Assembly (NCBI RefSeq): GCF_001577305.1
Contig: NZ_CP014518.1
Location: 930,001 to 994,000 of the forward strand
Source of the DNA: Sinomonas atrocyanea
Lineage (GTDB): Bacteria; Actinomycetota; Actinomycetes; Actinomycetales; Micrococcaceae
Direction: 5' to 3'
DNA: 64,000 bases
A program made the translations under genes and the position numbers. Under the pieces are notes generated by a model, which did no database searches, was not told where the DNA came from, and saw only the letters and a program-made list of their open reading frames with translations. Below are positions 45,936-53,966 of the stretch, piece after piece. Position 1 is the stretch's first letter; each line of letters starts with the position of its first letter.

Positions 45936-46333
45936 GGGTTCCCGTCTGGGAAGGAGTCGTCGAGATGACGCCCGAGCGCTACGAAGCTCTCGCCGGTCTC
46001 GCCGGCTCCTGGCTCGAGGAGCGCAGATGCGCTCCGCTGGACCTCGATGAGGACAGCGGCCGCGAGGAGCGCGCCGTGTACGTCGTCGTCAACCACGACG
46101 GCGACGCCTGCTACTGCGGCAGGACGCGCCCAACCCGGTCCCTGAGACGAGGGGCCGCGGCCACGCGGCTCCGACAGCACACTGCAGGCGCTGGTTCGAA
46201 ACGGGAGGAGTGGAGGGCTTATTGGGTTTTGCCCCTCCGTCCCAGCACACCAGATCCGATCGTCGACGCACTCGAGAGAACTGTCGCCGCACGGCTCGGG
46301 CTACCCCTGCAGAACCGTCGGTGGAGAAGGTGA
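45932..46333 (+). CDS. GIY-YIG nuclease-domain protein
   Basis: 133 aa. VYVVV (49-53) and Y-C-G-R-T (61-65) form the GIY-YIG strands, RLRQH (79-83) supplies the Arg/His, E115 (DALERTVAARLG) is the metal ligand, and N128 closes the fold. The N-terminal ~40 residues are acidic and may contact the partner. The start overlaps the stop of the ParB-like gene, so the two are co-translated. No target specificity domain is attached; specificity would have to come from the partner. Confidence 0.72.
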   Translation: MRVPVWEGVVEMTPERYEALAGLAGSWLEERRCAPLDLDEDSGREERAVYVVVNHDGDACYCGRTRPTRSLRRGAAATRLRQHTAGAGSKREEWRAYWVLPLRPSTPDPIVDALERTVAARLGLPLQNRRWRR

Positions 46334-46664
46334 TGCGACCCGCTCAAGAGAGTCCGGCCACCCCCGGGCTCGGCCAAACGTCCCTCGTGCCGTCGGAACG
46401 GCTCCGACGAAACGCGGGCCTGCGTTGTCCGCGGCCAGGCCCGACTGGCAGCCGGACATCTCGGGGACGCGGACCGTGACGAGCGCGGATCGACGATCGA
46501 CCAGCGAACGCAACGAGGATTCTTGGGGCGGGACAGTGGGCGCCCCAGCAGCATGAATAGGTGACGCGATGCCTGGGACCGTCTCGGCAATGGCGCCACC
46601 CGCGGGGCGCCTTTAGTCCGGACCACCTCGTGCGAATTCTGGCATGTTCATCCACCCCCCTCTA

Positions 46665-46682
46665 ACCCCCAATATTGGGGGT
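46665..46682. repeat. perfect 18-bp palindrome
   Basis: ACCCCCAATATTGGGGGT reads the same on both strands. It has no loop, so it is more like a dimeric-protein site than a terminator. It lies at the start of the gene-free region. Confidence 0.7.
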
Positions 46683-47616
46683 ACTTCTAGCTACCCCTCG
46701 GGCCCTCTCTGTCTTGGTACCCCCTGCAGTTCATTCCCAGCTGTGCTGTCACTCGTTCCTCCCTCCGCTCATCCGGGATTGATCTACTGTGTGTACCGGC
46801 GAGTCGGTCCCTGCGCCCCTTGTCCACTCCGGTGCATCGGTTCCCGTGCACATGCCCCTGTTCGTTCCTCACTGGAACATGAGCTCGGGCTCCATGCATC
46901 TGCGTGTCCTGCGTGGCTCCGGGTCCTTGTCGTTCGGGCCGTCTCGGCTGTCGTTCCGGTCGCTTCGCGACCTGCACTGGCCTCGGCGTAGTCACGTGGG
47001 TGTGTGCCTGCTGTAGGCGATCCACAGTGTGTGAGTGGGTCCAGCGCTATGGCCTCTGGAGTCACCGTTTCCCCGCCCGGTACAGGTACTGCCGCTCTCT
47101 TCCTCAGCTGTCCTATGGACGCGTGCAGCATGGTCCAGCATGGAGCGCACTGTTCCGTTTCCTCAACCGATAGGTGTACGGCCTTGTGTGTACCTGCCGC
47201 TGATCCCGTCCTGCTCCACTGCGTTCCCTTCTGCGCCTGTTCCTCCACGGGGCGGGCTGGTCATCTCGATGCCGCAGGCATGCGCGTGGCCCATCCGGCT
47301 TTCATCAGCAGAGGGCCGTGTGTGTACCGGCCGGTGACCACGTGGACCGCACAGAAGGTTCGGTGCCGACGCGGGGAGTCGGAATGGTCATGGGCTTGGC
47401 GCGTAAGGAGCGCAGCGACTGGAGTGGCAGGACCGTGACCATGGAGACGGTGGACCCACCCGGGAGCGGAGGTGGAATGGGGCCGGAGTCATGGATGGGA
47501 GGGAGTGGAGCGAAGCGGAAGGACCGGAGAGCCGTGACGGAGGAGCCATGGAACCGGAGCGGGTGCAGGTGAGCCAGCAGCGTGTGGTGACTGTGAGTGC
47601 TTGTTGTGTGAGTGCT

Positions 47617-47697
47617 CGGTCGTGGCTGCGTGAATGCGTGATGGCTGTCGGTCGTGGCTGCGTGAATGCGTGATGGCTGTCCGTCGTGGCTGCATGA
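47617..47697. repeat. 32-bp tandem repeat, about 2.5 copies
   Basis: Units 47617-47648 and 47649-47680 are identical (begin CGGTCGTGGCTGCGTGAATG); a partial degenerate third copy runs to about 47697. Confidence 0.85.
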
Positions 47698-48133
47698 CTT
47701 CTTTCATGCTTGATGAATCCCGTGTGTGGGTTTCGCGTGCAGTAGCGCCCGTGTGTGTGAGCGTCCAGTCCGGTGCATCGCTCGTATTGTCCTCGTCATC
47801 CCCGCTGCGCTTGCTTGTCGATCAACGGCCCGTCGTACTCCGGGCACGAACGCCTGCTCGTGCTTGCCCCACAGGTGCAGGCCGTCGCCCATGGTGTGTA
47901 CCGGCTGGGGGAGCACGCTGCACCATGCCGGAATCAGACCGCTCCCACTTCGACACGGTTCCCCTGCAGTGCCCGGGGGTGAAGGCGCTCCTTCCTGAGG
48001 CAGGTGCCGGTGTGCCAGCACAGGGGGGAGAGTGATGACGGGTGGAGAGCAGTCTGCAGCCTGGGTGGACCGTCAGGGTTGCAGGTGCGGGGGATCAGGT
48101 GGCGGGTCAGTGGAGGTGCTGGGCCACAGAGGG

Positions 48134-48248
48134 GAGCGAGCGAAGCGAGCGGGCTTCCCCGTCATCATGATCACCGGCCTCGTCATCATGATGATCCGCA
48201 CACACGGGACTCGACTCTGGACGGGAGGGAGCGAGTGAAGCGAGCGGG
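48134..48248. repeat. 20-bp direct repeat, 95 bases apart
   Basis: GAGCGAGCGAAGCGAGCGGG at 48134-48153 and GAGCGAGTGAAGCGAGCGGG at 48229-48248 (one mismatch). Between them is a short CATCATGATC/CATCATGATGATC repeat. Purpose unknown. Confidence 0.75.
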
Positions 48249-48512
48249 GAATGGATCTCAGCGCAGTGTCGGGGAAGAAAGGGGTTGCGTCGGAAAGAGG
48301 ACCACGGGGACGTCTCACTACAGCTGGTGTGAGAGCGGCCGGGTTCTTTCCGACGCTGGGGGCGATCCGGGCGATGGGGCGGCGGCGCCTCGCGGCGGGC
48401 ACTGGGGCGGCGGCGCGCGCGGCTCGGATCATGCAGTGGACGGGGGAGCCGGGGCTGCCGTGGTGGCAGTGGGGGGGAGCCTGGTCCGGTGAAGTGCCGC
48501 GGTGGCAGAAAC

Positions 48513-48553
48513 GAGTCGGGCCACCGCGGCTGGTGATCGCGGTGGCCCGACTC
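48513..48553 (+). terminator. perfect 16-bp stem hairpin
   Basis: GAGTCGGGCCACCGCG and its exact complement are separated by a 9-base loop (GCTGGTGAT). Such long GC stems in actinobacteria usually act as terminators. It ends the gene-free region and stands 280 bases downstream of the minus-strand pentapeptide gene, so it could stop transcription from either side. Confidence 0.6.
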
Positions 48554-48560
48554 ATGTGAG

Positions 48561-48584
48561 GGTGGTGGTTGCGCTCGCTGCTCC
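48561..48584. repeat. 24-bp repeat, left copy
   Basis: GGTGGTGGTTGCGCTCGCTG followed by CTCC; identical to 50725-50748. Similarity continues weakly for ~80 bases after both copies (…CTCGTCGC.GCCAGCGC). The two copies bracket the pentapeptide-repeat and membrane-anchored genes. Confidence 0.75.
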
Positions 48585-48832
48585 TCGTCGGCGGTGACTG
48601 ATCAGGTGTCAGCGCCGATCTCGTCGCAGCCAGCGCACAGGGGCGGTGGTCGGCGGGGCGCGGCGCGCGGAGGGCATGAGGACCTTGGGGCGAGGCCGCG
48701 ACCGCGGTCGGAGTCAGCCGTCGGCGATCGCTGGTGTGTCCGAGTCGAGCCATGCGATGGGGCGGCACCTGTCTTCGCTGGTGCAGAGGGCCCACCGGCT
48801 CCCGACAGCTGGAGTGTCCGTGGAGCCAGCGT

Positions 48833-49757
48833 TCAGCGGCGCTCGGGTTCCACGGTCCGCCAGAGCACTGACTCGGCGAACTGCGCGAGCTTCTCCCCGC
48901 CCGCGGTGACGTAGTCGGCTCGATTGAACACCCCGGTCGCGTCGCCCTGCCCGATCATGTTCATCCAGTTGCGGAACTCCCCGGCGAGCATGCGCCCCTC
49001 GGTGCTGCGGTCCCTGGCGACGAGTTCGAGGGCGTGGCGTGCGACCTCTGGCCAGTGGGGGATCGCGCGTACTCCCTCGGGGAGGCGGACGCGGTCGAGC
49101 CGGTAGCCGCGGAACTCGACGTTGGCGAACGTCGCCTGTGCGAAGTCCACGTCCCTGAGGGGGTCGGCGGTCGCCTCGCCGCGGAGCGTGCGCCCGTCGA
49201 ACATCACGTCGCGCAGTGGTCCGGTGAAACACGACCCGGTCGAGGGTGGTGTGGAGGAACTGGGCTGAGTCGAGTCGGGCCGTCTTGAAGGTGCACCTGC
49301 GGATCAGTGCCGCGGTCCAGAGGGTCTCGGTGAGGTTCGCGTCGTCGAGGGTGACGTCCTCCCAGTGGTTGCCTCGCCGCGCGTGCCAGGTGCCGAGGGC
49401 GGAGCCGGTGAAGTCCGTGCCCCGGAAGGAGCTGTTCTCGATGCGGCTGCTCCAGAGTCCCCAGTGTGGGCACTGCGCGCCGTCGATGACGCAGTCGCGG
49501 AGCTGGGCGCCGGTGGCCCTGAGGGCTGGGACGGCGGCGCCGCTGAGGTCCAGTGCGGTCCACCTGAGGCCCTTGACGGGTTCAGCGGGGAGCTGCCTGA
49601 GCGGGAGCCCGCGGAGGTCGGCCCGGCCACTGTGGCTGCGGACCCACCGTGGTCGCTGCCCGCCGTGCAGCAGCCACGACTTCGCCTCCGTGGCGTACGC
49701 CTTGCCCTCGTCGGACTCCCAGCGGGTGCGGAGCGCCGGGTCGATCACCGTGCCCAT
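48833..49757 (-). pseudogene. pentapeptide-repeat protein with a frameshift
   Basis: The start at 49757 (MGTVIDPALRTRWESDEGKA) opens a frame with A(D/N)LxG-type five-residue repeats: SGRADLRGLPLRQL, IENSSFRGTDFTGSALG, DDANLTETLW, ARLDSAQFLHTTLDRVVF. Near 49205-49220 the frame shifts and the protein continues as FDGRTLRGEATADPLRDVDF, ANVEFRGYRLDRVRLP, then AVARDRSTEGRMLAGEFRNW and ends at 48833. A single-base indel explains this. Pentapeptide proteins form a right-handed quadrilateral helix; several protect DNA gyrase, but most have no known role. Confidence 0.7.
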
Positions 49758-49851
49758 GGCGCTGATCCTGACACGGGCCCGGGGCGGGGGCCAGAGTCGG
49801 AGGGCTGCGGCTGAGCAGTCCACTCCGGGGCCGTCGGCGGGCGTGCTCCGG

Positions 49852-50664
49852 TCAGCGGTACGGGTTCTGCGAGCTGCGGCCGCCGCCATTGTCGTCCCTG
49901 CCGACCTCGCAGTACGTGGAGAGGTCCGAGTCGGCGAAGTAGGCGAGTGCCACACTCGGGCACGCGGTGTCCGTGTACCAGTACTGGATGACTTCGAGCT
50001 CGTCGGGGGCGAGGTGCCGCTCGGAGCAGTTGAGTGAGGCGCCGAGGGCGATGACCAACTCGTCGGCCCTCGGCTTCCCCGGGACGGCGGACTGAGTGCA
50101 GTCCCCGAGCGTGTCCTCGTAGCGATCCCTGCCCTCCTTGTCGAGAGCCCGGACGTCCGGGAGGCTCACGGTGTGGACGCGGACCGGGGCGGTGGTCCCG
50201 TTCGTGACCGAGCCGTGCACGACGACGGTGTAGGAGGGATCCCACAGCGGATCGACGGTGGCGTCCACGCGGTCCACTCGGGCGGTGATCTTCCCGGTGG
50301 GGCACGCAGGACGCGTCCACGCCGGGCCCGGGAGCGGGCGCGGCTGGTGGGGCGCTGGCACTGGCGCCGGGGGCATGGTCACCGGCGCGGCTGTGCCGAT
50401 AGGGAGGTCCGGCGTGGCCGGGGAGGCGCCAGCGGCTGCACGGGAGTGCGTCTGGAGGACCCCTGTGTCCAGAGTCGGCGCGGGGGAGCTGCTCGTGGCT
50501 GCCGGGCTTACGGCGGCGGAGAGGGTGGGAGTGGGCTGCGAGGTGCGGTCGGCCAGCTGCGGTCGGGAACTGAGCGCGGCCATCGTGGCGGCGAGTCCGA
50601 TGATGGCGGCTGCTGCGGCGGCGAGGATGAGCCGGCCCAGACGCTTGCCTGCCTTGTCCCCCAT
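49852..50664 (-). CDS. membrane-anchored hypothetical protein
   Basis: 270 aa. Short basic N-terminus (GDKAGKRLGR), one membrane helix (residues ~12-31), a Ser/Thr/Pro/Ala-rich linker to ~110, then an exported domain (~117-262) with six Cys (CPTGKITARVD, LGDCTQ, LNCSERH, TACPS, YCEVG) and beta strands (YTVVVHGSVTNG). An anchored surface domain probably held by disulfides; no family recognised. It precedes the pentapeptide gene on the same strand by ~95 bases. Confidence 0.7.
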   Translation of the reverse strand: MGDKAGKRLGRLILAAAAAAIIGLAATMAALSSRPQLADRTSQPTPTLSAAVSPAATSSSPAPTLDTGVLQTHSRAAAGASPATPDLPIGTAAPVTMPPAPVPAPHQPRPLPGPAWTRPACPTGKITARVDRVDATVDPLWDPSYTVVVHGSVTNGTTAPVRVHTVSLPDVRALDKEGRDRYEDTLGDCTQSAVPGKPRADELVIALGASLNCSERHLAPDELEVIQYWYTDTACPSVALAYFADSDLSTYCEVGRDDNGGGRSSQNPYR

Positions 50665-50724
50665 GAGTCAGGTCATAGGAGGCCCTGGATGGAGGGGCCG
50701 ACTGTGTCGGCGCATGCCATGACG

Positions 50725-50748
50725 GGTGGTGGTTGCGCTCGCTGCTCC
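50725..50748. repeat. 24-bp repeat, right copy
   Basis: Identical to 48561-48584 in the same orientation. May be a recombination scar or a duplicated promoter region. Confidence 0.75.
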
Positions 50749-50877
50749 GTGACCGGGCGGTGATGGGTGGATCGTCATTGCCGGTTTCGTCCCAGTGGTC
50801 ACAGCCGGTCTCGTCGCCGCCAGCGCTCGCGTGATGGCCGCTGGCGGCAGCCCGCGGTGCTCAATGGCCCTCGGGGG

Positions 50878-50985
50878 TCATTCGAGGTGGAACTCGACCC
50901 GGTACTTCATGAACCGGATGTTCTGCGCGACGCTTAGCGCCCGGCGGATTCGAGGATCGTCTTCCCGGCCGATGATGATGCCCTC
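50878..50985 (-). pseudogene. C-terminal tail of an unknown gene
   Basis: Minus-strand sequence SVEGIIIGREDDPRIRRALS followed by VAQNIRFMKYRVEFHLE and a stop looks like a natural protein end. Its upstream part is replaced by the yefM fragment on the other strand, marking a recombination junction near 50985. Family not recognised. Confidence 0.4.
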
Positions 50986-51163
50986 GACGGACTGGAATGA
51001 TCGTGAAGAGGTCGTGGTAACCCGCCCGAACGGGAAGAACGTCGTGATCGTGTCCCAGGCCGAGTACTCGTCACTTATGGAGACGGCATACCTCCTGAGC
51101 AACCCCAGGAATGCCGCGCGGCTCTTGTCGTCCATCGAGAGCCTCAAGCCATACCGTCACTGA
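50986..51163 (+). pseudogene. truncated YefM-family antitoxin
   Basis: About 58 residues: DREEVVVTRPNGKNVVIVSQ, AEYSSLMETAYLLSNPRNAA, RLLSSIESLKPYRH. This is the second half of YefM (VVI-S-EY-LxETAYLL.sP.N..RL..sI). The DNA-binding N-terminus is lost at the junction near 50985, and no yoeB toxin follows. A longer frame from 50795 is chimeric. Confidence 0.7.
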
Positions 51164-51180
51164 GCTTCGCGCAGCTGGTC

Positions 51181-51720
51181 GTGGCTCAGAGCCCGACGGG
51201 GACAGTTCTTCTGCCTATCGCTCTGGCTGCGAAGCACAGTGTGTACCGGCTTGCTGCCTGGAGCCAGGACAACCGCCTCCTCCTCACCGACAACGGACGT
51301 CCCTTCGGGGTAGTTGATTCGGCGAAGAGGCTGGGCGCGGACGTGCAGCGGATGTGCGAAGCAGGTAGCGCTGTCTTGGAGTTCGCGGTGCGTCGGGCGG
51401 GCGAGCGGTCTGAGGGTTTCGGCCTAGAAGACGTGTGCGGCAAGCTAGGGACCGACCCCGAAAGGGTCCGACTGCGGTCCGCTGCTCGCCGGGCCGCACC
51501 GGAAGAGGAGATCTCCATGAACTTTTCGTCACCTGCGCCCCTTGCTCTTGGCCACGCCGTGGACGACGAGCCGCGGCCGTCAGTGTCCGGCCGGCTCGGA
51601 CGGCATGATCCACGGAATGTCGAGAAGGTCGATGGCCGCGGACGTTCCCAGCGCACTCGGGAAGCAACTTGGTCCGAGAGCGCCTGGAGCGTTGGGACGA
51701 TGCCGCGGGGAGCGCTGTGA
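51181..51720 (+). CDS. hypothetical protein with Phd/YefM-like strand-turn segment
   Basis: 179 aa as drawn from GTG. Residues ~28-100 (WSQDNRLLLTDNGRPFGVVD, AKRLGADVQRMCEAGSAVLE, SEGFGLEDVCGKLG) resemble the 'vt.nGrpvaVl.' core of Phd/YefM antitoxins, but without a clear C-terminal toxin-binding helix. The last ~70 residues look shadow-like, so the real protein may end earlier or the 3' part is decayed. Confidence 0.4.
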   Translation: MAQSPTGTVLLPIALAAKHSVYRLAAWSQDNRLLLTDNGRPFGVVDSAKRLGADVQRMCEAGSAVLEFAVRRAGERSEGFGLEDVCGKLGTDPERVRLRSAARRAAPEEEISMNFSSPAPLALGHAVDDEPRPSVSGRLGRHDPRNVEKVDGRGRSQRTREATWSESAWSVGTMPRGAL

Positions 51721-52139
51721 AGGGCCCCGTGTCCGTCCAGTTCTGGGCCAAGCACAAGAGACTGCCAGCAGAGCAGCAGATTCAGGCATTCATCTTTGTG
51801 CCCGACCCGGAGGGCGTGAGTATGTCGGCCATCGGGGGCAGGTACGACGGTGCTTCGGTCCTGTATGAGTTTGACGTGTCGGTCCTGGGCGACTGCGGCG
51901 CGCCCCTGGAGACGGTGCACGAGTGGGCGGTCTCGGTGATGAACTTCCTCTTCCAGCAGGACCAGACAGCTACCGACGGCTTCACCGACCCCCAGCTGTT
52001 CGCTGCGGCGTATCGCACGGGGAAACTGGGCGCGAAGGCCGAGGATGTGCCGCAAGCGTTCAGGGGATTCGCCTCGTTGAGGCAGGCTCTGCACGTGGTC
52101 CAAGGCGGCGCAGGCTCCTTGGCCGGAGGCGCCCTGTGA
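51669..52139 (+). CDS. hypothetical protein upstream of the antitoxin fusion
   Basis: 156 aa as drawn from TTG 51669; GTG at ~51729 is an alternative. Well-formed alpha/beta protein (AEQQIQAFIFVPDPEGVSMS, SVLYEFDVSVLGDCGAPLET, VHEWAVSVMNFLFQQDQTA). It ends 22 bases before the fusion antitoxin, so the two are probably co-transcribed. It has no recognisable toxin motif, but its position is where a toxin or regulator would sit. Confidence 0.5.
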   Translation: MVRERLERWDDAAGSAVKGPVSVQFWAKHKRLPAEQQIQAFIFVPDPEGVSMSAIGGRYDGASVLYEFDVSVLGDCGAPLETVHEWAVSVMNFLFQQDQTATDGFTDPQLFAAAYRTGKLGAKAEDVPQAFRGFASLRQALHVVQGGAGSLAGGAL

Positions 52140-52161
52140 TGGCCGATGAGGAGGCAGCTGA

Positions 52162-52956
52162 ATGGGAGAAGCGGCGGACGTGGAGCACACCTTCACCGAG
52201 GATGAGGCGCAGGAAGACCTGGGCGAGCTGATCCGCAGAGTCCACGAGGACGGCTCAGTCGTCTGCATCGTCTCCGGCCGCGGCACGGCGGTGCTGATGA
52301 GCTCGTCGGAGCTGGAAGCGCTGGGGGGCGGCGTAAGTATGATCGAGGAGATCGCACGCCGCTTGCGCACGAAGAAGAGGACGGCCGAGCAGGGCGTGCA
52401 CGGGGCAGAGGGCGACAGCGGCGGCGCGAAGACGCGGCTTACCGCAAGGGTGTTGCGCGACGGCGCTCACTGGTACGTGTCAGTGCCGCAGATCCCGGGG
52501 TTGGTGACACAGGCGCGCATGCTCGGCGAGGTCGCCGAGATGGTGGCGGACCAAGCAGCCTCACGGACAGGCCGTCCCGAGTCCGATTTCGAGATCGCGA
52601 TCGACCTGCTCGATCTTGCGGCCGCGATCGCACCCGACCGGGAGGAGGCCGACTGGGCCAAGCCGCGAACGCCCATCCATCCGGGGAGAGTCCTCTCGCA
52701 AGACTTCCTCGACGCGCTGGGGCTCTCGCAGGAACAGCTCGCCCGGGCGACTGGCCTGCCAGAGGCATGGATCGCGGAGTTCGTGAGCGGCAGCGCGCCT
52801 CTCACGGCCGACGCGGCCCTGCGCCTCTCCCGCGCCTTCGAGCTCAGCGACCGATACTGGATGGATCTCCAAGCCGACTACGAGCTCGTGCTCGCCCGTC
52901 GGGCCAGCCCGATGGCCCTATCCCACGTCCTGTCTCTGGTCCCCCGGCATGGATAG
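52162..52956 (+). CDS. fusion of Phd/YefM-, HicB- and HigA-like antitoxin domains
   Basis: 264 aa, preceded by GAGGAGG seven bases upstream. Residues ~10-72 are Phd/YefM-like (EDLGELIRRVHEDGSVVCIV, SGRGTAVLMSSSELEAL). Residues ~92-156 are HicB-like (LTARVLRDGAHWYVSVPQIP, GLVTQARMLGEVAEMVADQA). Residues ~171-247 are a HigA/VapI-type helix-turn-helix (PIHPGRVLSQDFLDALGLSQ, EQLARATGLPEAWIAEFVSG, RAFELSDRYWMDLQADYELV). These three families normally serve different toxins (RelE/YoeB/Doc, HicA, HigB). No toxin gene adjoins. The domains look intact, so this may be a broad anti-toxin or anti-addiction protein. Confidence 0.75.
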   Translation: MGEAADVEHTFTEDEAQEDLGELIRRVHEDGSVVCIVSGRGTAVLMSSSELEALGGGVSMIEEIARRLRTKKRTAEQGVHGAEGDSGGAKTRLTARVLRDGAHWYVSVPQIPGLVTQARMLGEVAEMVADQAASRTGRPESDFEIAIDLLDLAAAIAPDREEADWAKPRTPIHPGRVLSQDFLDALGLSQEQLARATGLPEAWIAEFVSGSAPLTADAALRLSRAFELSDRYWMDLQADYELVLARRASPMALSHVLSLVPRHG

Positions 52957-53010
52957 CGGGGACGCAGGCCAGCACTGAGCCGTGCCGCCCAAGCATGCCG
53001 GGAAAAGTGA

Positions 53011-53640
53011 GTGGCAGCTCACGGCGTCGAGGGCAGCACGGGCCGAGGTGCATTAGGCAAAGCCGAGGCCGTTGTTCCATACTTCGAGCGGGCACAGGCC
53101 TTCGTCACCAAGCAGAAGGTCACCACCGGATCGAGCATCCCCCAGCAACTCGCCAAGAACATCTTCCTCACACCGGGCCAGACGACAGGACGGAAGACCA
53201 TCGAGGCGGTGCTGGCCGAGGAGATCGCGCGCCCGCTGCCGCGGGCCCGCACCGCAGAGCTCTACCTCAACTACGCCCAGCTCACCCCGCACCTCTACGG
53301 GATCTGCGCCGCGAGCTGGTACTACTTCGACGAGCCGCCGTGGCACATGAGCTTGGAGCAGGCCTCCGATCTCACCGGCCTCCTCACCGCCCCCGAGTAC
53401 GCCAGACGCGCCGCCGACGGGGGCGTTGACGTCGGGGACTCCTCCGCCAAGCTCACCAAAGACGAGGTCAGCTACGCGAAGTCCTTCGTGCAGCAGCAGT
53501 ACGGCAAGCACGGCGGGGTGGAAGCCGCTCCTCGCCACCATCGGCACCACGTCCCCGGCAAGCGCCCGCGCAGGCGCCCAGAAACAGGCCGATGGGTGCT
53601 CGACGATGCCCGATGCCGTCCGCGGCCGCCTCCATACCGA
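53011..53640 (+). pseudogene. degenerate monofunctional transglycosylase (GT51) remnant
   Basis: The core GSSIPQQLAKNIFLTPGQTT, TAELYLNYAQLTPHLYGICA and SLEQASDLTGLLTAPEYARR is the GT51 peptidoglycan glycosyltransferase signature. The N-terminal membrane anchor and the catalytic ED-x-F-x-x-H motif are missing. In the G-run near 53518 the frame shifts, and the natural tail (GWKPLLATIGTTSPASARAG) is in another frame. Not functional as written. Confidence 0.6.
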
Positions 53641-53966
53641 AGGGGGTGAAGGTCTGACGGCGTGGAAGGGCTGCGGGCCCTTCTTCCCCTCGCACTATCG
53701 TGCATTCTCGGTGTTGCGTGTCCTTCGGCTCTCCTGCTCGCAGCCTTGCCTCCGCTGCGACGGGACCTCGCCCACTGAGGCTGAGAGTCTACGGTTGAAA
53801 GTGCACACCCGCGCTCGGAGTTGAGTGCGGACCGTGGCCCGGAGCTCGGTGCAGAGGTCCGAGTGGACCCGTGGGCATCGGACGCGAGGGCCAGGGACCG
53901 TGGCAGTGGTGACTTGCTCCGCCCGTTCTCGGGCGCCTCGGCGCGACGGCGAGTAACTTTCGGTGC
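53641..53966. other. intergenic region
   Basis: About 325 bases before the potassium channel gene; no gene seen. Confidence 0.3.

Larger units (their letters stand above)
46334..48832. other. 2.5-kb region without convincing genes, repeat-rich
   Basis: Composition changes: less G+C, many TGTG/GTGTACCGG runs, and open frames short and unlike proteins on both strands. It holds the palindrome at 46665, GTGTACCGGC at 46793, ~47321 and ~47895, the 32-bp tandem repeat at 47617, a direct repeat at 48134/48229 and the large hairpin at 48513. Possibly an old plasmid or phage non-coding region or a large structured RNA; I cannot decide. Confidence 0.5.

Noticed and set aside
53426..53824. Independent 132-codon gene
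   Set aside because: Its useful part is the frameshifted tail of the GT51 remnant.
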